From: Epiperipatus broadwayi
Taxonomy: Eukaryota; Onychophora; Udeonychophora; Euonychophora; Peripatidae
Direction of reading: 5' to 3'
NCBI GenBank assembly: GCA_028023455.1
Contig: JAQFVV010006623.1
Span: 556,472 to 620,471, forward strand
DNA: 64,000 bases
Part shown: positions 56,499 through 64,000 of the stretch, piece by piece
How positions within the stretch are numbered: position 1 is the first letter of the stretch
How the letters are laid out: the number at the start of each line of letters is the position of its first letter
Program-made: the position numbers and the translations under genes
The notes under the pieces: model-generated
Database searches by the model: none
Told to the model about the DNA's origin: nothing
Seen by the model: the letters and a program-made list of their open reading frames with translations, nothing else

Positions 56499-59400
56499 AT
56501 GTCATTCACAATAACGTCACTCAACGTCAGGGGGCTTAACTCCAAAGACAGGGCGTTTGCTATCTCACATTGGTTCAAACTCCAAAAACCAGATATACTT
56601 TGCTTATCAGAAACTAAGCTTCACCTTCACACAGACCCCACGATAATAAAAACAATAGAGAGCTTTGGTTACTTTATTTACTCTTTCTCCATCTCAGCTA
56701 CCGCTGGGGTTGCTCTCATCATCAATAGAAATTCAATTATTGACTTCTTCAAAATCCTGCACATAGATACCAATTGCCTTATTGCTACTATACAAATCCA
56801 GGGTTTTCTGTTCACTCTTATCAATGTGTATCTGGTTAAAGATGAACAAATAGTACACAAAGTTATACATAATATAAACATAGCAATTAGATCGAACCCT
56901 AGCCCAGTTATCTGGCTTGGTGATTTCAACCACACTTTTGACAATTTTGAAAAAAAATATTTAAAGATGGTTCCTAGAAACATACACAGTGGGAAAGCAC
57001 TCTTTCATGAAGGAGCCTTCTCTTTCTATACCAGAAGTACTCACTCGCTCATAGACCTCATATTCTACTCTCCTGAAATGATCTCGTTCATAGATACACA
57101 GCTCTGGCCTATTGCCTTTTCAGATCATCTCGCTGTTCAAGCTACCATCAAATTGCAACCACAACTTCATACATCAACCAACCTCCCCCGGACGATGAGA
57201 TTACTCAACAGGCACAATGTGCCCCCCCAATTAATCTCAGATATATACATCACCTTTCAAGAACAGGAGATATGGAATCTACCAGCATTACAAGGATGGA
57301 ATACATTTATAACCACAACACAAAAGTTTATTAACCAATACAATAGATACCAGAAAGGGCCATTAAGATTACTCTCAGAACTTGATCGGACTACATCTGA
57401 ACTGAAAAGCATCCAAGTTACAGAACACAACATCCCACAAATTCTACTCCTAAAACATACATATAAACAAACCAGAATTACTCTTGTGGAATATATTTGT
57501 ATTAAGCGAGCACGCAATTATCTGGAACAACAAGATTGTTGGACTCCAGGTTATATCAGATGGGCCCTCGGGTCAGGAAAAAGAAATCACACACCCTCCT
57601 CTTTGTGCCTTGACGGTATTACTCACTCTGGCATCAGTATGCTTAACAAAATTAGGGATTATTATTCCACCAAACTGCAGCCCATTGGAACTGTTGCCAG
57701 ACGACACAAATTTGTGAAAGACTCAAATAACTCTCACAGCATTACTGAAGCTGATATCATCTCCAAAATTAAAAGCCTGCCTGAACACACTCATCCCGGC
57801 ATGCACGGAATTCCTAGATTTCTTCTGTTACACTTGGAAAAATTTACCATACATGTTACAAGGGGAATCATTGATCTCTTAGCCACTGATAGCCTACATC
57901 TTCCAGGGATATATCCTATATCAGTGGTCCCTTTCATAAAAAAGAAAGATTTACCTGTGGACTTAAATAACATTAGGCCAATATCCATGGTTCCTCTCCT
58001 AATCAAAATTATCGAAAGCATTATAAAAGATAAAATTCAAGAGAAAATCATATCGAAACTTTCCAGGCATCAATATGCTAAGAGGGGTTCATCGACTGGC
58101 TATGCTGTAAGCCGATTTCGACTCCTCGTTGATCATATCCGTAGAACAAAACAATCCCGGCCAGTCGCAGTCCAACTAGACTTTGCCGGGGCTTTTGACT
58201 CTGTCTGAATAGATGTACTACTTGGTGAACTAGAGGCTCTTCATGTTCCTTTGGCATACATTCAGATCATAGAGAATCTCCTAGCAAATCGAAAGATCTT
58301 TTTTTCTCTAAATGGGAGAATTGCCCCTGGGTTCAAACCCTGCATCTCCATTCCCCAGGGCTTCCCATTAAGTGCTCTCCTCTTCATGATCTATATAAAT
58401 CCCTTGCTTTTGAGCATTGAGGATGCACTGCCTGGGATCTCCATCCCTCTTCTTAATGAAAACATCTCCCACATCTCCTACATGGATGATGTAATGGTGT
58501 TTCTTAAATCACATGAAGAAATAAACATTCTTGAAAGCCTATTACAGCACTATGCTCAGACGCATGGGCTTACCGTTAACAGGAACAAATCAGCAATTTG
58601 GAATATCAAAACAGCTAACAGGATAACAGGTTCATTACAAGCTATGCCTCAGCCTTTCTTGGGATTCAATATGTCATTATCCCCTACAGCAATGAGGATG
58701 GAAACACAACGAAGACTACTAAACAAAATAGACATCATCATAACATGCCTCTCAAGAATATATATATCTACATTTGGAAAGGTTTCACTCTTAAACTCCC
58801 TCAAACTCCCCAAGATTATATATTATCTTGTGGGTTTTAAACCAACAGAAGCTTTCATTAAAAAAGTAGAATCCCATTGTCTGCGACTCTGTAGAGGTGG
58901 GCGCAAATCATTTATCAGTCTGCGCACCCTTCAAAAGCCAAGAGACATGAATGGACTGGGACTGCATTCAATAAAGGTATTCGCAATACAGAGAACTTAC
59001 AATATGATCCATAAACTTTATTCTGATTGCAGGACCTTCCAATGTCCGCTTCCCAAAGAGCAAGTGCTTCCCACTGATAGACCGCCCCCTCAGAGGTTCA
59101 CTCCCATCTGGCTACAAATGCAGATATCATACATTTTTACGCACATAGTACCTTCCGCGACCATGTTCAATTCAAAAATAACCTATTGGGAAGCCTTCAA
59201 CCTATCCAACTCAAATACCCAGAAGGTACACACTTACCTCCCCATCAACATAAACAAACTGCGCAAACTAGCCCGTAGATTGAAACTAGCACCTAAACAC
59301 ACAGACTTCCTTCTCAAAATTAACCTTGGTAGCCTCTCCACTGCTATATTTCTTAATAGAAGAGGCTTCCGCATAGATCCCATATGTTGTCTCTGTCTTT

Positions 59401-59756
59401 CCAGCCCAGAAGATATGGACCATATCCTTCGCCTTTGTCCGGTCTGGCAGGGACTAAGACAAAACTTCCAGAAACACATTGATAATAATGGTCCAGATCT
59501 AACATCTCTTGAAGGGGTTTTAAATAGAGGCATTTTCGCTGAAATCAGGCTCGCCACCTACATAAACTTTGCCATCTGGTTGACCAGATGCAAGGTGATT
59601 TTTCAAAAATTACCGCTTAACAAAATCAATAACTGCTTTCTCAGCATAATTAAAAATATCCAAGAAACAGACAAGAGAGAGGCCGATCCATACCTGGCCA
59701 TATTAACATGGGAATTCACAACTGGTCTAAACAGCACCTCTCCAACCAACCCCTAA
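56499..59756 (+). pseudogene. LINE ORF2 (endonuclease + RT), one TGA
   Basis: ORF2 nicks target DNA and reverse-transcribes LINE RNA there. It is one frame of 1,085 codons broken only by TGA at 58206. The apurinic/apyrimidinic-type endonuclease (residues 1-225) shows SLNVRGLN, LSETKLH, IWLGDFN, LIDLIFYS and FSDHLAV. The RT shows RPISMVPLL, motif A LDFAGAFDSV (residues 560-569, with the TGA right after), motif B SIPQGFPLSALLF, and the catalytic SYMDDVMVF (YMDD at 58479-58490). The C-terminus has a Cys/His cluster CCLCLSSPEDMDHILRLC, as in many L1/Tx1 ORF2s. The start at 56499 follows ORF1 by ~180 bp in the same frame. Function is lost unless the TGA is read through. Confidence 0.92.
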
Positions 59757-60039
59757 ATAATTTATATGAAAATATTTATTATGATTTAATATCTTATTAT
59801 GATTTAATAAAACCCTCCAATCATAACTTGCCAAAACAGGGTTTACTAACAAAGGTATTTCGTTATAGACTAGATGATTAATATTCACCTTGCATCCACA
59901 GGTTATATTCTACTGACTTTTGAATCATTTCTTCTTTGTATATACCACCCTGTAACTTCGTCCAGTTATTTTTTGTTATTTTTTTATTTTTATTTTTTTT
60001 GTAATCACTTATAGGTCAAATAAAATTATCTTGAAAGAG
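59757..60039 (+). other. 3' UTR of the LINE
   Basis: A duplicated phrase TTATTATGATTTAATA sits near the start and a T-rich run (59968-60000) in the middle. It ends GGTCAAATAAAATTATCTTGAAAGAG, split here only by position, without a poly(A) or microsatellite tail. Confidence 0.7.
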
Positions 60040-60054
60040 AACTTACTGATTGCT
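60040..60054 (+). repeat. Right target-site duplication of the LINE
   Basis: AACTTACTGATTGCT, identical to 53923-53937. Confidence 0.92.
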
Positions 60055-60715
60055 TCAAAAAATTATTTTTTTATAAAATAAAATTTATATTTTAAATGTA
60101 TATAATAAACTGGATGAATTATATATATATAAATGATGATCATGGTGTGGCTAATTATTTCAGATCCATTTTTATGAAGCTGATTATTATTTAAGCACAA
60201 TGTAAATGACACTTTAAATTTGAATTAATAGTGTTTGGGTTTTTTTTTACATTTTACATGCTATAATAATAAATGTTCATAGTTTGATTTAATATTATAT
60301 ATATATATTGTAACTATAAAAAACCTGATAGTATCTCGAATTAGTTATATTAAAGGATGCAGAAAAAATAAAATTGTTTAATAAAAAACTCATCATCACA
60401 ATTGAGTAATAAATATGCAAACTGCCTAAAAAAGTTAAAAGAAAAGTTAGTTTACATATTTACTCATATTATTAAATATTTTATAAAGTTATGAGTAACA
60501 ATATAATGATAAATTGTAATGGAAAGGAAGAGAGAAAAATAAGTTGATATGCACAAGCATTTTGAATTGGGCAGCTTCTGAAAATCAAAGCATATTAAAC
60601 TCTTTTTAGTTAACCTTGTTGAATGGAGTTTTAAATAAAATCTCACATTTTTATAATAAATTTATGACAAAACTACGATATTTAAAAATATTTTAAACGT
60701 TTAAATGTTGGCAAC
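60055..60715. other. AT-rich DNA, no gene seen
   Basis: Microsatellite-like (AT)n near 60120 and 60296; no coding or repeat signal. Confidence 0.5.
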
Positions 60716-60721
60716 ATTTTT

Positions 60722-60823
60722 TTTTTTTTTAAGTGTCATAGCATCGGCCGAGACGCGAACCCGCAAACCGGGCAACTGCCTGCAAGTGCAAGGCAGTCGC
60801 GCTGACCTTTCGACCACCAATGC
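60722..60823 (-). mobile_element. tRNA-derived SINE-like copy
   Basis: On the minus strand 60823-60741 folds as a tRNA-like unit: acceptor GCATTGG/CCGATGC (seven pairs, one G-T), a D-arm GTCG...CGAC and a B-box-like GGGTTCGCGTCT. It is followed by TATGACACTT and a run of A, a tail as in SINEs. At 83 nt it is longer than a standard tRNA and may have a class II variable arm; the anticodon arm is poorly paired, so no anticodon is assigned. A true tRNA gene is less likely because the downstream base run is A, not the T terminator. Confidence 0.55.
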
Positions 60824-60829
60824 AAGACG

Positions 60830-63800
60830 TTTTTTTTGCTTTCTTCCTATCACCAACTTATGTAAAAAAAAAAAAAAAAAAAAAATTTTTTCTTTCCTTC
60901 ATTTATGTATCAAATTATAATATATGTAAATTTGTTTCATAATATGTTGTGAAGAGGATAAAGAAAATGTTTTCCAAAAACATGTTGTTATAAAGGGAAC
61001 AGGTCAAATCTTGTAAAACCTGTTTTACAAGAAAACCTGTTTTTGAACAACATCAAGTAGAGTATAAAAAGGTCTGAAACAAGCAATTAAAGCTAATTTT
61101 TTTAGTACAGTCTAGTCTACTCATCTAAAGACTCAATTTAAGAAGCAATGCTGCAGTGATCCAATGCTGAGAAAATTGTTTAAAACTGTTTTCCACTATA
61201 ATTTGGATAGATGCTTTTTGCTGTTTTTAAAATATTCAAATTTTCACTAATAATAACAAGTTTGATAATTTTATCCACCAGAAAAGTATCTACTATGTGT
61301 GATTAGATAACCAAAAACCACACTAGTTAAAATAACGAGAAAATGCAGTTGGATCAAGAAACTACTGCTGAAGTTTTCCCAAACCAGCCAATGCCTGCCT
61401 TAATAATACCATGAAAAAAAGAAATGGGCAGTGCTGAAAGAACTTCTCAATATCTACTGATGCCAGCTATTATTAACAGCTGAATATAATTAGAAAATTT
61501 AAATAATTTTTTTTTTTTAAGACATTCAATATTTAATATTAGATGATGGAAATAATCCAATATATAAACACATACTATACCTTATTTAACATCACTAATA
61601 CTGTTGGATTTCCTCTCTAACATCACCACTTCCCAAGGGAAAGAACTACCATAATTGGAGGAACTAATGAAATCAACCATATATATATTAAAAGAACGAT
61701 ATCTATAGAAAATCATGGTTTGGAACTGTTTAAATATTTCATATGGTAAGATCTTATTATAAATATTATTAAGTCTTAAACTTAAATTAAAAATATATTT
61801 TATTACCATTATATTTCATATTTTGTATACACATTAATAGCTGCAAGTTTACACGCAACAATTTTTATATATGCATTGTTAATAAAAAAAATTTTAATCC
61901 ATTTAGTTTGTGTTTGCTTCTCAAACTTACTCCAAACATAATGCTTTCAACATCCGATATGCTCCACAACCCTGAGAAATCATGCAATCCACTAGGAGAC
62001 ATCCAGGAATGGCGATAAGAATTTATAAATGATGCTGATGAAAAGATAATACGTTTTTTTTTTTTAATTAAATTTTCTCTTTATTAGATATGGCATCTTA
62101 AAGTTTCACTTTTTTAGATTGAAACTAGAAAAACAAATTAAAAAATACTTTTGGGAGTACTTGTACTTAGGTTATAAATCATCATCATAATATTGAATAA
62201 TATTAATATATATTTGAGTTGAATCATTTTGTTCAAATTTTATTAACTATTCAACTTTAAACATATAATATTGATTTGAATCAAGGTTTATGGGACATAT
62301 TTAATATATCATTGTATATTTTTGTAAGTCTTAGTTCAAAGCCATTTACCATGAATATTTACCTTTATAATATATATATGCTCATAAGCAATCTTTATCA
62401 ATAAAATCAAACTTGCTATAATCCATATAGATACTATAACACTTATCAGAATATTTTTATATCATTGGTATGAGATGAAATTAATGAAAAAGTAAAGACT
62501 TCAATAAATATTTTCATAGAAATTATCCTTTTAAATAAATTATTTAAATATTAAAACCATCTAAATTCATATCATTTTTTTTTCATTAAAAAAAAGCATA
62601 CCCAACAAAATTTATTTATTTATTTACATCTTCTGGGCTAAGATGTTGGGTTATAATAAGTAATTATTGAGGTACTAAATATAGTCTTTGATTTATGTAG
62701 TTAAATTTGTCATTTCTGATTTTAGCCTTCCTATTTTTATTGTTTTTTTTAACAATAAAATTCAGAAGTCCAAAAATTTTTGTAAATAAGCAATTATACA
62801 ACATTTATCAATGGATTTGCTCATTTCAAAATTGCAGCATCTCTTATATATTGTGATGCACACATGTTGCAATCTATAGCTCCTTTGTAGTGTATAAATA
62901 GCTAAATAAAGAAAACAATTAAAGGTCATCTTGTTAATAAAAAAATATTTGTTTTGAATGAATCTGGAATAAGTGAACCATTTATTTATTAAATTTTAAA
63001 ACAAAATATCTTTATAAATTATTATTGTACAAATGATAACAATGTCTTATTAGAATTAGAATGAAGAAAATCACATGATCAAAAGCCAGTATTTAAAAAA
63101 TAAAGACTGCATTTTGTTTTATCCCAGCTACAGAAACATTTTTTTTTTTTTTTTGCAAGAAGACACAGACTTTCTTTTGCTTAAAATTTTGTGTTTATTT
63201 TGCCTTACTTTTGTAAATATATTTGGAATATATAGCAAAGAAATATGGACTGTGAATAAGACAACATAGAGAGAGGGGGCATGAGTTCTCACCCCCTTTA
63301 TTTGATATTTTTATAATTAAAATGAAATGGATGTCACAAATACTATGCTGACCACCATAAAGTTAAGATAATTAAATTCATCTTGGATTGCAATATAAAA
63401 ATAATAATAATTAGAAATCATCTGATGATTCAAATTGCTTATGGATCCCTGTTTGTGTTTAACTCATAACAATTTATTTAATCATTCAAAATATGTTTGA
63501 AAGGTGAATGAGTTGTCGTCATTTTTCTTGTAGTAAAAATAGGAATGCTGAGTTTTATAGACTTAAATAAAGTCACTAGTGTATATATGTATTTTAAAAT
63601 ATAGTGGCCCTTTAATAATTGCATTAAAGTATGCATTTACCCAGTCCTTTTAAAGTATAAATGTTTTGAGGGTTGATATATTTATGCTGTATAAGATACA
63701 TATCTTTTTTTGCGAGAGACCCATGTTGTTGTTAGTTTTTAAATAGTGTTTACAAAAAGTCAAATGTATTTAAGATTTTGAGGAGAATTTAATATAATTT

Positions 63801-63890
63801 GAGAATTAATCTAAACATTTACCAGAGCAAATATATTTTTATTATATTGAATTATTTAATACTTAAAAAAATATATTATTTATATGTATG
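60830..63890. other. AT-rich DNA, no gene recognised
   Basis: It includes a 22-A run near 60864-60883, a 10-bp-arm palindrome at 61010-61031 and short open frames (such as 61582-61809 minus, 63075-63269 plus) without family features. Confidence 0.5.
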
Positions 63891-63898
63891 ATATAGAT

Positions 63899-63933
63899 CA
63901 GTGGTCAGCAACCTTTTAAATATTGCAGACCAC
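63899..63933 (+). mobile_element. Possible hAT transposon terminus
   Basis: CAGTGGTCAGCAACCTTT is a typical terminal inverted repeat edge of hAT elements, and GTGGTC here pairs with GACCAC 20 bp on. The 8 bp before it (ATATAGAT) would be the target duplication. The rest lies beyond the window, so it cannot be confirmed. Confidence 0.4.
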
Positions 63934-64000
63934 TAACATAGTTTTTAAAGATATGAATGAATATGAGCATTGAGTATGTTATATATTTATTTATATATTA

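Larger units (their letters stand above)
53938..60039 (+). mobile_element. Full-length L1/Tx1-type LINE (6.1 kb)
   Basis: It is bounded by a perfect 15-bp target duplication. It starts GGACCTGACC, has a 236-bp 5' UTR, ORF1 with an RRM-like region and CCHC knuckle, ORF2 with AP-type endonuclease and reverse transcriptase, and a ~280-bp 3' UTR ending in GTCAAATAAAATTATCTTG with no poly(A). The ORF order, knuckle-bearing ORF1 and endonuclease text (SLNVRGLN, LGDFN, FSDH) place it in the L1/Tx1 group. Both ORFs are interrupted only by single nonsense codons, so the insertion is young. Confidence 0.93.

Noticed and set aside
56044-56514. 156-aa plus-strand frame between LINE ORF1 and ORF2
   Set aside because: It begins at a TTG in another frame. 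The ORF1 frame itself stays open with fitting basic composition past its stop, so a nonsense codon explains the gap better than a separate gene.

Overview
This is a strongly AT-rich stretch of an animal (invertebrate-like) nuclear genome made almost entirely of transposable elements and their remains. I see no host gene I can name, no rRNA and no CRISPR. The integrase and reverse transcriptase text of the Ty3-type elements recalls families common in arthropods, but the species cannot be fixed from this window.

Layout. 1-5.2 kb: Penelope-like / retrozyme-like repeats. They include four hammerhead-ribozyme-like motifs of one family, a 1.15-kb foldback carrying a second hammerhead-like motif in each arm, and a palindromic MITE-like repeat. 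6.4-9.4 kb: LTR element A, a Ty3-type element with 551-bp LTRs and a perfect 5-bp target duplication; its gag and protease are broken and nearly all of RT, RNase H and integrase is gone. 11.4-19.7 kb: LTR element B, a nearly complete Ty3-type element with two 1,883-bp LTRs, gag and pol in a -1 overlap, and a frameshifted integrase. 19.7-25.5 kb: AT-rich DNA with faint LINE relics. 25.5-27.5 kb: an LTR-like segment. 28.4-29.6 kb: a Penelope-like relic forming a 386-bp-arm hairpin, each arm encoding the end of a GIY-YIG endonuclease. 30.4-36.5 kb: minus-strand LTR element C, with LTRs of 2.6 kb and 1.1 kb and only a Gag-like ORF. 36.5-37.7 kb: a LINE relic. 38.0-44.5 kb: LTR element D, with 2.4-kb LTRs and an unrecognised repeat-rich ORF instead of gag-pol; its LTR ends contain an array of LTR-edge plus primer-binding-site-like units. 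44.5-47.6 kb: LTR-like segment E. 47.7-53.9 kb: AT-rich DNA with little structure. 53.9-60.0 kb: a full-length L1/Tx1-type LINE with a 15-bp target duplication, an RRM/CCHC ORF1 and an endonuclease-RT ORF2, each with one nonsense codon. 60.0-64.0 kb: a tRNA-derived SINE-like copy and a possible hAT end.

How the parts relate. None of the elements looks fully autonomous here. B and the LINE come closest. C and D have LTR, primer-site and/or polypurine-tract architecture but no polymerase, so they would need enzymes from elsewhere. Elements B and D, segment E and the Penelope foldback all sit against (AT)n runs, suggesting insertion into, or rearrangement at, AT microsatellites. The most unusual points are the hammerhead array at 4.3-5.2 kb, the repeated LTR-end/primer-site units in element D, and the 30-residue-period ORF that element D carries.
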